This document shows positions 19,485 to 28,009 of a stretch of DNA of 64,000 bases, piece after piece; the first letter of the stretch is position 1; the number at the start of each line of letters is the position of its first letter. The DNA is from Cyanobacteria bacterium SIG30 (GTDB lineage: Bacteria; Cyanobacteriota; Vampirovibrionia; Gastranaerophilales; Gastranaerophilaceae). Both the position numbers and the translations under genes were made by a program. A model generated the notes under the pieces. It saw only the letters and a program-made list of their open reading frames with translations. It was not told the origin of the DNA and ran no database searches. The stretch covers positions 124,001-188,000 of the forward strand of contig SUTW01000002.1 in assembly GCA_015152475.1 (NCBI GenBank), given 5' to 3'.

Positions 19485-21296
19485 TTAAACTGCGAACATA
19501 TTTCCTTCGATAACAGAAACACCGTGTTCTTTTTTGAAGTTTTCAACGTTGTTTCTTGCTTTTTCTGACATATATACAATACTTGTATCTAAGTCAACAT
19601 TGTTTGCAAAATCGTTAAGAACAAATTCTGGCATACCATAATATTTGTTGTCTTCACCTGTTCCATTTACAACAGTTTCTTTTGCAATATTTTTAATTGT
19701 TTTTAAGTAAGCACCTGCAGTTCCTATATCATCCCAGAAAGCAGCTTCTCCACCTTGTCTTTCTAGTGGGACAACATAAGCTTTCATTGGTTCACCGTTT
19801 GCACCAATTAATTTGCCTTCATTGCATAATTTAACTATTTCAGGCATCACACTTTTACCTAAACCAGTTTCAGAAGGATCTTTGATACCTAAATGTCTTA
19901 AAACTTTTGTAGCTTCAGGACTTAAAAGATAAATACCTGGGTTAGCTAAGAAAGTACCATCTCCTGTTGGGTTTGCAGCATTTTGTGCATCATTATAAAT
20001 ATCGATTGCGTTTCTGTAATCTTCGTCTGATGAGAATTCATTTGGTTGTGGGGATTTGTTTGTGTAACGTGGTTTTTCAACGAATGATTTTAATTGACTG
20101 TTGCCATTTTCATCTTGTTCTATACCTAAAAGGCCAAATGATTTTGCTCTTTCTGCGCCAACTGCGTAAGATGGGATAACAAGAGCTGCGTTAGGCAATG
20201 TTTTTAATGCATTGTATGCTCTTGAAATATCTGCGTTTGAAATAATATCAGCATTTAAGATAATCATATCTTTGTGTCTGTCGATATAATCTTCATCTAA
20301 ACCTTCTGCAATTGCGCCACCGTCAGTTTTATATTTGTTTACATTTTTAACATTTTCGCCTTCGATTTCGTGCATTTGGCTTAAATAAGTTAAATTATTT
20401 TTTGATGGGTCTTTATCAATAACACCAGCTGAGGCAGCCATGTTTAGAGCTGTTGCTATGATTCTGTATTCGTTTGCTGTTGGCAATAAATAAGATGGTT
20501 TGTTTTCATCATTTCTTGTTAAGTTGTGGAAACGAGTACCAAAACCACCAGCTGGAATTACAATTGTTGGATTGTTTTCTTTTACAACATCCATATAGTC
20601 GCCTTCAGTTGTTTTAGCAGCAAGATCTGATGCCATATATAAATCAACTGCATTTTGCGTTCTTGGTTCTTTGTTTAATGTTGTAATTGCTACGTTACCA
20701 GTAAAGCTTACTGTTTTGCGTGTGTTATTTTCATAGTTTGTATATTCACCTGGCATTACAAAATTGAAGCCTTCGCCTTTAATTTTGCTTCCTGAAAACA
20801 TTTTGATTACTGAACCATCTAATGAATCATCTTTGACGGTAACTTCAGGCATAAATTTACCTTGTTTGTAAGTTAAATGTGGAACTTTTGCACCTTTTTT
20901 AACTTCGCCTTCAAAAATTAAGTTGCCATTGTCGTTTGTAATTTTAACAATTTCTTTATCGCCTTTTGTTGTTTTTTCTATATTTAAACCTACGGTATTA
21001 AGGTCTCTTGATGAAGGTTCCATGTCGTTTGCTGAAATGTGCACATCTTCTGGCATGTTGAATAAATCAGCAACTCTGATTTCGTTTTTGTCGTTTGTGA
21101 TTAATGTTTTTTCATAATCTGTTAATGGTTCACCTTTACCTTTAAAATTTATCATTGATTTTAAAGATGCAGCTGATGCAGAATCCATTAATGAATTAAT
21201 GGAATTGTTATTTTGTTGTACTCCTTCTTTGCCTTTAAAATTAGCTTGTTGCATTGTTTTTGGCATTTCAGCTGAGGACAATTTTTGAATCTTCAT
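19485..21296 (-). CDS. sugar nucleotidyltransferase with long N-terminal extension
   Basis: A 603-residue protein. From about residue 243 it is a GlgC/RmlA-like nucleotidyltransferase: PAGGFGTRF at 248-256 is the NTP-binding loop, followed by NADIIS for the metal/sugar site and FVEKP. It would make an NDP-sugar such as ADP- or GDP-sugar. The first 240 residues are unusual for the family: two copies of NFKGK (residues 19-23 and 50-54), a Ser/Asn/Gln-rich stretch and an uncharacterised beta-rich part. I chose the second Met (21296) because AAGG lies just upstream; an earlier ATG (21314) precedes that site. Substrate unknown; the extension may direct location or regulation. Confidence 0.8.
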   Translation of the reverse strand: MKIQKLSSAEMPKTMQQANFKGKEGVQQNNNSINSLMDSASAASLKSMINFKGKGEPLTDYEKTLITNDKNEIRVADLFNMPEDVHISANDMEPSSRDLNTVGLNIEKTTKGDKEIVKITNDNGNLIFEGEVKKGAKVPHLTYKQGKFMPEVTVKDDSLDGSVIKMFSGSKIKGEGFNFVMPGEYTNYENNTRKTVSFTGNVAITTLNKEPRTQNAVDLYMASDLAAKTTEGDYMDVVKENNPTIVIPAGGFGTRFHNLTRNDENKPSYLLPTANEYRIIATALNMAASAGVIDKDPSKNNLTYLSQMHEIEGENVKNVNKYKTDGGAIAEGLDEDYIDRHKDMIILNADIISNADISRAYNALKTLPNAALVIPSYAVGAERAKSFGLLGIEQDENGNSQLKSFVEKPRYTNKSPQPNEFSSDEDYRNAIDIYNDAQNAANPTGDGTFLANPGIYLLSPEATKVLRHLGIKDPSETGLGKSVMPEIVKLCNEGKLIGANGEPMKAYVVPLERQGGEAAFWDDIGTAGAYLKTIKNIAKETVVNGTGEDNKYYGMPEFVLNDFANNVDLDTSIVYMSEKARNNVENFKKEHGVSVIEGNMFAV

Positions 21297-21476
21297 AACC
21301 TTATTTCCTTTCATTTAGATTACATGTTATCTTGTATTTTAATAAAATACGTAAAAATAAAATTTGTCTAATTTTGCAAAATGGACTTAATATTTCTTAA
21401 TATCATAAACTTGTTTTAAAACTATATTTGTTGTAAATTATTCTCGTATAAATAATTTTATTATGAGGATTTTAAA

Positions 21477-22436
21477 ATGAGTGAAAGAAAATTAGTTGGA
21501 ACACAAGAAATGTTCAAAAAAGCTCTTGAAGGCGGTTATGCTATTGGTGCTTACAATGTTAACAACATGGAAATTTTGCAAGCTATTGCAGAAGCTGCAG
21601 AAGAAACAAGATCACCAATCATTCTTCAAGTTTCAGCAGGCGCTAGAAAATATGCTAACCAAACTTATCTTATTAAGTTAGTTGAAGCAGCTTTAGCTAC
21701 AACTACTGTACCTATTGCATTACACTTAGACCACGGCGCTGATTTTGAAATTTGTAAAGCTTGTATCGATGGTGGTTTCTCATCAGTTATGATTGATGGT
21801 TCAAGATTCCCATTTGAAGAAAACGTTGCTTTAACTAAAAAGGTTGTTGAATATGCTCACGAAAGAGGAGTTTCAGTTGAAGCTGAATTAGGTAAATTAG
21901 CAGGTATTGAAGACGATGTTAACGTTGATGCAAAAGATGCTAAATATACTAATGTTAAAGAAGCTGTTGAATTTGTTAAACAAACTGGTTGTGATTCATT
22001 AGCTATTGCTATTGGTACATCTCATGGTGCTTATAAATTTGCTGGTGAAGCTAAATTAGATTTCGAAAGATTAAAAGAAATTAAAGATGCTTTAAAAGAA
22101 GCTGGTTTTGGTGATTACCCAATTGTTCTTCATGGTTCTTCTTCAGTTCCTGCTGAATTTGTTGCTAAATGTAATGAGTTTGGTGGTAAATTGCCAAATG
22201 CTCAAGGTGTTCCAGAAGATATGTTGGCATATGCTTCTAAAAATGGTGTTGCAAAAATTAATATCGATACAGATTTAAGACTTGCAATGACATCAACAAT
22301 CAGAGAATTCTTTGTTGAACATCCTGAAAAATTTGACCCACGTGAATATATGGGACCAGGCAGAACTGCTGTTAAAGAAATGGTTATGCACAAAATGAAA
22401 GACGTTCTTGGCACAGCTGGCCATGCAGATGACTAA
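21477..22436 (+). CDS. fba: class II fructose-bisphosphate aldolase
   Basis: Zinc-dependent aldolase that splits fructose-1,6-bisphosphate in glycolysis and forms it in gluconeogenesis. The 319 residues show IALHLDHGADFE near 80-91 (zinc His and catalytic Asp), ALAIGTSHGAYKF near 179 and VLHGSSSVP near 222, the phosphate and zinc blocks. Codon choice is strikingly uniform (GCT, GGT, GAA), as expected for a highly expressed gene. GAGG precedes the ATG and a clean terminator follows the stop. The GatY/KbaY tagatose branch is an alternative, but a single central-metabolism aldolase is more likely. Confidence 0.92.
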   Translation: MSERKLVGTQEMFKKALEGGYAIGAYNVNNMEILQAIAEAAEETRSPIILQVSAGARKYANQTYLIKLVEAALATTTVPIALHLDHGADFEICKACIDGGFSSVMIDGSRFPFEENVALTKKVVEYAHERGVSVEAELGKLAGIEDDVNVDAKDAKYTNVKEAVEFVKQTGCDSLAIAIGTSHGAYKFAGEAKLDFERLKEIKDALKEAGFGDYPIVLHGSSSVPAEFVAKCNEFGGKLPNAQGVPEDMLAYASKNGVAKINIDTDLRLAMTSTIREFFVEHPEKFDPREYMGPGRTAVKEMVMHKMKDVLGTAGHADD

Positions 22437-22457
22437 TTGATAGTCAAATAAAATTTG

Positions 22458-22487
22458 AAAGAGAGGTTTTAATAACCTCTCTTTTTT
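22458..22487 (+). terminator. terminator after fba
   Basis: AGAGAGGTT / AACCTCTCT stem, TTAAT loop and a T-run, 22 bases after the fba stop. Confidence 0.9.
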
Positions 22488-22502
22488 AATTAAAACCGCA
22501 TT

Positions 22503-22532
22503 AAAAAACTCCTCTGTTTGAGAGGAGTTTTT
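22503..22532 (-). terminator. terminator of the 22.5 kb secreted-protein gene
   Basis: AAAAACTCCTC / GAGGAGTTTTT stem with a short loop, immediately beyond the stop of the minus-strand gene that ends at 22543. Distinct from the neighbouring fba terminator. Confidence 0.85.
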
Positions 22533-22542
22533 AATTATATTT

Positions 22543-22959
22543 TTATAGATTTTCGTATGTTTGTTCTCTATCCATTTTTTCTCTGGCTTTTTGCTCTTTG
22601 TATCTTTTGCCATAGATTGCTTGGTTTGGTTCCATTTGGAAGAACTTATTGTCAAAGTTGATTTCGTGTTCTCCAAAATAATGGTCATCAGCCATTGGGT
22701 CAAACCATGCCTTTACTCTTGTATACCAAAAGCCTAAATGTTTTTTCTTATCTTCTGGAGCATCTGGTGAATAAGCTCTGTTGTATTGTGATTTTGTATA
22801 ATCATTATTGTGTTTTACAGTGTCAACAATTCTAACTGCGGATTCACTAAAATTTGTTTTTCTTAAAATATCAACATCTGATGTTGTGCCTTCTAAAATG
22901 CTGGCACAAGCAAAAGGTGTAATTGCAAGCATAGCTAAAATCGATAACATTTTTTTCAT
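22543..22959 (-). CDS. small secreted hypothetical protein
   Basis: A 138-residue protein of unknown family. Residues 1-19 (MKKMLSILAMLAITPFACA) form a standard Sec signal peptide with likely cleavage before or after Ser20. The mature part is hydrophilic, rich in Tyr, Asp, Glu and Lys, with no cysteine or repeat. A GAGGT site precedes the ATG and there is a dedicated terminator, so this is an independently expressed, single-gene unit. Probably periplasmic or extracellular. Confidence 0.75.
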   Translation of the reverse strand: MKKMLSILAMLAITPFACASILEGTTSDVDILRKTNFSESAVRIVDTVKHNNDYTKSQYNRAYSPDAPEDKKKHLGFWYTRVKAWFDPMADDHYFGEHEINFDNKFFQMEPNQAIYGKRYKEQKAREKMDREQTYENL

Positions 22960-23021
22960 ATGAAAACTACCTCTTTATTCTTACTTAATATTATTATACA
23001 TTATTTTTTAAAATTAACCAA

Positions 23022-24086
23022 CTATTTAGTGTAATTTTCTAAATCTTTTGTGATTATTCTTTCTAATTCTTCCAATAATTTTTCTTGAGGGACTTTTTTT
23101 ACCATTTCACCTTTTTTAAAAATGTAGCCTTCGTTTATCCCGCCTGCAATTCCATAGTCTGCGTGTTTAGCTTCATTTGGTCCATTTACAGCGCATCCCA
23201 TTGTGGCAATTGTTATTGGCGCTTCTATATTTTTAAATTTTTCTTCAACTTGTTTTGCAAGATTTATTAAATCAATTTGAGTTCTTCCACATGTTGGACA
23301 AGAAACAAAATTAACTCCTTTATTTCTTAATTTTAATGCTTTTAAAATTTCAATACCTGCAATAACTTCTTCTTTTGGGTTTTCAGTTAAAGAAACTCTT
23401 ATTGTGTCGCCTATTCCGTCTAACAGCAAGCTTCCTATTCCAATTGATGATTTTATAATTCCGCCTTTCATTGTCCCAGCTTCAGTCAAGCCAATATGAA
23501 GAGGGTATGGAATTATTTTGTATATTTCTCTGTATGCTTCAACAGTCGAAATTATATCACTTGATTTAAGTGATACTTTGATTAAATCAAAATCCAAATC
23601 TTCTAAAATTTTTATATGGCTTAGTGCACTTTTTACCATTTTTTGTGCAACAGTTAAAGTTTTATCTGCTTCTAATTCTTTTTCAAGTGAGCCACCATTA
23701 ACACCTATTCTTATTGGGGTTTTTAATTTTTTTGCAACTTCTACAACTTTTTTTACATGTTCGATTCCGCCAATGTTTCCAGGGTTAAGCCTTAATGCGT
23801 CAACTCCTTGATTTAAACATTCAAGAGCTAATCTGTAATCAAAATGTATGTCTGCAACAATTGGGAGTGGAGATTTTCTTTTTATTTCACCTATTGCTTT
23901 TGCGCAGTCATTATTTAAAACAGCAAGTCTTATTATTTCACATCCACAATCACTTAATTCTTTTATTTGATCTAGTGTTTTTTTGATATCGTCAGTTGGC
24001 GTGTTTGTCATTGATTGTACACTAATTGGTGCACCATTACCTATTTTGATATCACCTATTTGTATTTGTTTTTTGTTTAAAACCAT
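23022..24086 (-). CDS. ispG: 4-hydroxy-3-methylbut-2-enyl diphosphate synthase
   Basis: Iron-sulfur enzyme for the penultimate step of the MEP isoprenoid pathway. The 354 residues have the N-terminal TIM barrel opening (PISVQSMTNTPT near 20-31) and the C-terminal cluster domain with ligands C263, C266 and C298 plus E305 (SCPTCGRTQ, MGCAVNGPNEAKHAD). Length fits the short bacterial form. There is no ribosome binding site; the ATG lies six bases after a TGCTATCAT extended -10 with CTGACA 18 bases upstream of it, so the message is probably leaderless. Its start codon is only 14 bases from that of the divergent phosphoesterase. Confidence 0.95.
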   Translation of the reverse strand: MVLNKKQIQIGDIKIGNGAPISVQSMTNTPTDDIKKTLDQIKELSDCGCEIIRLAVLNNDCAKAIGEIKRKSPLPIVADIHFDYRLALECLNQGVDALRLNPGNIGGIEHVKKVVEVAKKLKTPIRIGVNGGSLEKELEADKTLTVAQKMVKSALSHIKILEDLDFDLIKVSLKSSDIISTVEAYREIYKIIPYPLHIGLTEAGTMKGGIIKSSIGIGSLLLDGIGDTIRVSLTENPKEEVIAGIEILKALKLRNKGVNFVSCPTCGRTQIDLINLAKQVEEKFKNIEAPITIATMGCAVNGPNEAKHADYGIAGGINEGYIFKKGEMVKKVPQEKLLEELERIITKDLENYTK

Positions 24087-24103
24087 GCTAGTATGATAGC
24101 ATG
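24084..24103. promoter_or_regulatory. palindromic divergent leaderless promoter pair
   Basis: CATGCTA and TAGCATG are perfect 7-bp arms around GTATGA. Each arm contains the start codon of one gene and the TGC extension of the promoter of the other. Plus strand: TTGTTT (24066-24071), 17-base spacer, TAGTAT (24089-24094), six bases, ATG 24101. Minus strand: CTGACA (24122-24117), 18-base spacer, TATCAT (24098-24093), six bases, ATG 24086. Two polymerases could not bind at once. Confidence 0.6.
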
Positions 24104-24838
24104 AAAATTGCAGTTATGTCAGATATCCATGGTAATACATTGGCGCTTGATGCGGTGTTAAAGGATATAAAAGAAAAAAAATGTGACGCCATATTATGTC
24201 TTGGTGATTTAATGTTGGCAGGTTATGATGCAAATGGCGTTGTTGAAAAATTTGTAGATTTGAAAAAAAATTCAAATTATCAAATAGAAATTATTCAAGG
24301 TAATACTGATTTATTACTTACTCATCCAATTCCTGACGGGTTTGACAGAATTTATAGCGTTGCACCTTGTATGGCTTATGCATACAGGGAAGATTTGAAA
24401 GATATTCTTAAAAACAATTTAAATTTTGTTAGTCAATTTGAAACAACTAAAGAACTTGAAATTGGTGGAGTTAAAATTTTTATGTGCCACGGTTCACCAA
24501 GAGCGGTTGATGAAAACATTTATTCTGATATCACACCTGATGAACTTGAGGTAATTTTAGAAGGTGTTGATGTTGATGTTGTATTTTGTGGTCACACTCA
24601 TATACCTTGTGGTTTTCAGCTTGAATCTGGCAAAATGCTCGTAAATGTTGGAAGTGTTGGTCGCCCGATGACTGTTGAAAAAGAAGCTTGTTATGTCTTA
24701 ATGGATATAAATGAAGAAAAAGGTGAATATGGAATTGAACACATTTTTGTTCCATATAACATAAATAAAGCTGCTGAGAAAATTATAAAGAGAGGTTTTG
24801 AAGGTTGTGAAACCTTAGCAAAAATGGTTGAAGGATAA
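24101..24838 (+). CDS. YfcE/MJ0936-type metallophosphoesterase
   Basis: A 245-residue calcineurin-like phosphoesterase. The metal-binding blocks are all visible: MSDIHGN (6-12), CLGDLM (around 38), GNTD (around 67), CHGSPR (around 128) and FCGHTHIP (around 166). Such proteins hydrolyse phosphodiesters or serve as phosphatases, and the natural substrate here is unknown. The stop overlaps the ATG of the following TPR gene by one base (TAATG), so the two are co-translated. No ribosome binding site; the promoter is part of the divergent palindrome shared with ispG. Confidence 0.85.
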   Translation: MKIAVMSDIHGNTLALDAVLKDIKEKKCDAILCLGDLMLAGYDANGVVEKFVDLKKNSNYQIEIIQGNTDLLLTHPIPDGFDRIYSVAPCMAYAYREDLKDILKNNLNFVSQFETTKELEIGGVKIFMCHGSPRAVDENIYSDITPDELEVILEGVDVDVVFCGHTHIPCGFQLESGKMLVNVGSVGRPMTVEKEACYVLMDINEEKGEYGIEHIFVPYNINKAAEKIIKRGFEGCETLAKMVEG

Positions 24839-26010
24839 TGGCAAATTTAGAAACTTTACACGAAAGAGCAAATAATGCTCTGATTGATGGCAACAATGAA
24901 CTTGCAATAAAAATTTATAATGAGATTATAGAATCAAGTCCAGAAGATACAATTGCTTATTCACAGCTTATGGATTTATATTATGATACCGATAAAATGT
25001 CATATTATATAACTCGTGCGAATTTAAATATTGTTCAAGGACATTATGAACATGCAATAAATGATTGCAAAAAGGCGATAAACCTTGATGCTTCAGAAGT
25101 CAGACCTCATCTGAAGCTTGCAAAATTATATGCCGTTACAAAGAAGAACGTTAAAGCTATTGATGAATTTTTAAGAGTTCTTGAACTTGACCCAACCGAT
25201 AAAAACGTTTATTTTGATTTAATTACTCTTTATGGTGAAGAAAACAGTAAAGAAAGTGCATTAAATATTGCGCTTCAAGCTGTTAAACAATTTGAAAATG
25301 ACGATAATTTTAAAAATATAGCTGCTAATCTTTATTATGATTTTAATGACTATGAAAAAGCTTTAGAATTTGCAAAAGACAATTTTATTAAAGCAAAAAT
25401 TTATCTTCAAATGGAATCTTTAGAAAAGGCCTATGAAGTTTTAGAAGATATTAAAAATTCTAATCCAAAAAAAGATAACAAAATAAATTACCTAAAACTT
25501 TTAGCGCAATATAACTATGTAAAAAAAGACTTTAATAAGGCGCTTGAAACACTTGGTGAATATGTAAAAGAAGCAAAACCTAATCCTGTTTATTTTCAGA
25601 TGATGGCTTTGGTTTATGAAGGGTTAAAAGATGAGGTTAATGCTCACATAAATTGGGGTTATTGCGCTAAGCAAAGAGATAGAATTGAAGAAGCTATTGT
25701 TCAGTTTCACAGTGCTCACAATTTAGACCCTAAAAACAAAGATATTTTGTTTGAAATTGCTAAATTGTATGAAATGAATAATGAAAAATTTGTTTCTATG
25801 GATTTTTATCAAAAGATTTATGAAATAGACGGGGATAAAGAAGCCTCTAATATTCTTGCTGATTTTTACAAGAAACAAGGTGATTTAAGATTGTATAAAA
25901 AATATGCAGGAATTGAAGAAGATGAAAATGTAGCTAAGGAATACGAAGAAGCCTTCGAGCAAGACGAAGGACTTCTAAATAAAATATTAAACTTTTTTTC
26001 AAAGAAATAA
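24838..26010 (+). CDS. TPR-repeat protein
   Basis: A 390-residue, almost wholly helical protein made of about eight to ten tetratricopeptide repeats; typical units include GHYEHAINDCKKAINLDAS, KAIDEFLRVLELDPTD and EAIVQFHSAHNLDPKN. TPR arrays hold protein partners together. It has no signal peptide or membrane helix at the N-terminus; the C-terminal end (LLNKILNFFSKK) is a short amphipathic helix that might touch a membrane. Its start overlaps the stop of the phosphoesterase gene, which points to a shared role. It converges on accA with a 15-base gap and no obvious terminator. Confidence 0.85.
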   Translation: MANLETLHERANNALIDGNNELAIKIYNEIIESSPEDTIAYSQLMDLYYDTDKMSYYITRANLNIVQGHYEHAINDCKKAINLDASEVRPHLKLAKLYAVTKKNVKAIDEFLRVLELDPTDKNVYFDLITLYGEENSKESALNIALQAVKQFENDDNFKNIAANLYYDFNDYEKALEFAKDNFIKAKIYLQMESLEKAYEVLEDIKNSNPKKDNKINYLKLLAQYNYVKKDFNKALETLGEYVKEAKPNPVYFQMMALVYEGLKDEVNAHINWGYCAKQRDRIEEAIVQFHSAHNLDPKNKDILFEIAKLYEMNNEKFVSMDFYQKIYEIDGDKEASNILADFYKKQGDLRLYKKYAGIEEDENVAKEYEEAFEQDEGLLNKILNFFSKK

Positions 26011-26025
26011 TAAAATTTAAATGTG

Positions 26026-26976
26026 TTATTTTTCAAATACACCCATTGCTCTAAATTTTTCGTATCTTTGTTTTTTAAGTTCCGCAGGTTTCATTCCCTT
26101 AAATTCTTCAAGAGATTTTAAAATGCTTTCCTTTAAGGTTGACGCCATTTCTTCTGGATTATAATGTGCTCCACCTAAAGGTTCTTTTATTATTTCATCA
26201 ACAATATTGAATTTTAAAAGGTCCTCGCCTGTGATTTTAAGAGCTTCTGCTGCTATTTGAGCTTGAGATGCATCTCTCCATAAAATTGATGCGCAGCCCT
26301 CAGGTGAAATTACGGTATAGTATGCATGTTCTAAAATCATTACTTTGTTTGCAACAGCAAGACCAAGTGCACCACCTGAGCAACCTTCTCCGGTTATAAC
26401 TGCAATAACAGGTACTTCAAGCTTTGCCATTTCGCATAAATTAACAGCTATAGCTGTCCCTTGTGCAGTTTCTTCTGCTTTAATTCCAGGATATGCGCCG
26501 GTTGTATCAACCAAAGTTACAATTGGCATATTGAATTTTGATGCGTGTTCAAATAATCTTAGTGCCTTTCTGTAGCCTTGTGGTTGTGGCATACCAAAAT
26601 TGTATTCAAGATTTTCTTTTGTGTTTTTGCCTTTTTGTGTACCAACAATCATAATTGGCTTGCCGTCAATTTTTGCAATTCCGCCTATGATTGCTCTATC
26701 ATCTGTTCCAAAACGGTCACCATGAAGTTCAATAAAATCTTCAGTGATTAAATTGACATAATCTAAAAAATTAGGACGTTGTGGGTGACGTGCTATTTGT
26801 AACTTTTGAAAAGGTTTTAAATTTGCAAATAATTCTTTTTTATATTCTAGTGTTTGATTTTCCAAAATGTTTATTTCCTTTGTGTAATCAATATCTGTGT
26901 CTTCACTTATTTTTTTTAATTCATCAATTTTTTCTTGTATTTTGTATATTGGTTTTTCAAAATCTAATACTATCAT
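26026..26976 (-). CDS. accA: acetyl-CoA carboxylase carboxyltransferase subunit alpha
   Basis: Alpha half of the carboxyltransferase that moves carboxyl from biotin to acetyl-CoA, giving malonyl-CoA for fatty acids. The 316 residues show an N-terminal helical coiled segment, LQIARHPQRPNFLDYV near 63, and the crotonase-fold GEGCSGGALGLAVANKV block near 196, with oxyanion-hole glycines. It begins three bases after accD on the same strand, giving an accD-accA operon so that the two halves are made together. AGGAAAC serves as ribosome binding site. Confidence 0.95.
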   Translation of the reverse strand: MIVLDFEKPIYKIQEKIDELKKISEDTDIDYTKEINILENQTLEYKKELFANLKPFQKLQIARHPQRPNFLDYVNLITEDFIELHGDRFGTDDRAIIGGIAKIDGKPIMIVGTQKGKNTKENLEYNFGMPQPQGYRKALRLFEHASKFNMPIVTLVDTTGAYPGIKAEETAQGTAIAVNLCEMAKLEVPVIAVITGEGCSGGALGLAVANKVMILEHAYYTVISPEGCASILWRDASQAQIAAEALKITGEDLLKFNIVDEIIKEPLGGAHYNPEEMASTLKESILKSLEEFKGMKPAELKKQRYEKFRAMGVFEK

Positions 26977-26979
26977 TTT

Positions 26980-27855
26980 TTATGTTTCCTGAATGGTGTG
27001 CATTTCAATAATTTTTGAAAGTTTTTCCTTCATTTCATCTCTTTTGACTATTAAATCTATTTGTCCGTATTCAAGTAAATATTCTGCAGTTTGGAAATTT
27101 GCAGGTAATTTTTGTCTTATTGTTTGTTCAATTACCCTTCTGCCGGCAAAACCAATTCTTGCACCTTTTTCTGCAATCATAATGTCGCCAAGTGTTCCAA
27201 AACTTGCAGTAACTCCACCAAAGGTTGGCTCACACAAAACAGTTATATATAAAAGTTTTGCCTCATTCATTTTTGCAACTGCGCAACTTGTTTTTGCCAT
27301 TTGCATTAAAGACAATGCACTTTCTTGCATTCTGGCGCCACCTGATGATGTAAATGCAATAACAGGAATTTTTTTAGATATTGCGTATTCTATAATGAGT
27401 GCTATTTTTTCACCTACAACAGAACCCATTGAACCACCCATATAATCAAAATCCATAACTGCTATTGCAACTTTTTGGCCGTTTATTTTGCAAGTACCAG
27501 TTATGATTGCTTCATCTAAGCCAGTTTTTTCTTTTGCGCTTTTTTGCCTTTCCGTGTAAGTTTGTGTATCTTCAAATTCTAATGGGTCAAGCGCTTTTAT
27601 GTTGTCAAATTTTTCTCTAAAACTGTTTTCATCAGCAATCAGTTTTATTCTTTCTTTTGCACTTAATCTGAAATGGTAGTCGCAATTTGGGCATACCATA
27701 TTGTTTTTTTCTAAATCTTTTTTAAGTAACTGGGAATTGCAATTATAACAAAGAGTCCAAAGTTTACCAATAGAATCATCTATTTTGACTTCGTTTTCTT
27801 TAATTACAGTTTTTTGTTGCTCCCTACGTGTATTTATCCAATCAGTTAATGTCAT
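26980..27855 (-). CDS. accD: acetyl-CoA carboxylase carboxyltransferase subunit beta
   Basis: Beta half of the carboxyltransferase. The N-terminal four-cysteine zinc finger is intact (C36-x2-C39 and C55-x2-C58), followed by the crotonase-fold with the SGGARMQESALSLMQMAKT block near 158-176 and GVTASFGTLGDI, which form the acyl-CoA site. Length 291 is normal. It is upstream of accA on the same strand, separated by three bases. AGAG precedes the ATG. Confidence 0.95.
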   Translation of the reverse strand: MTLTDWINTRREQQKTVIKENEVKIDDSIGKLWTLCYNCNSQLLKKDLEKNNMVCPNCDYHFRLSAKERIKLIADENSFREKFDNIKALDPLEFEDTQTYTERQKSAKEKTGLDEAIITGTCKINGQKVAIAVMDFDYMGGSMGSVVGEKIALIIEYAISKKIPVIAFTSSGGARMQESALSLMQMAKTSCAVAKMNEAKLLYITVLCEPTFGGVTASFGTLGDIMIAEKGARIGFAGRRVIEQTIRQKLPANFQTAEYLLEYGQIDLIVKRDEMKEKLSKIIEMHTIQET

Positions 27856-28009
27856 AAAAATTCTCTTTTTTAGCTGTAACTTATTACATTATATTATAAA
27901 CAAACAAAAAATACCTTGTGTGCTTTAAATTATGTTACATATATTTCGTTTTTTGCTATTTTGTTATATACTTATATAAATATTTTTGAAGATTGGAGAA
28001 AGTAAAAAA

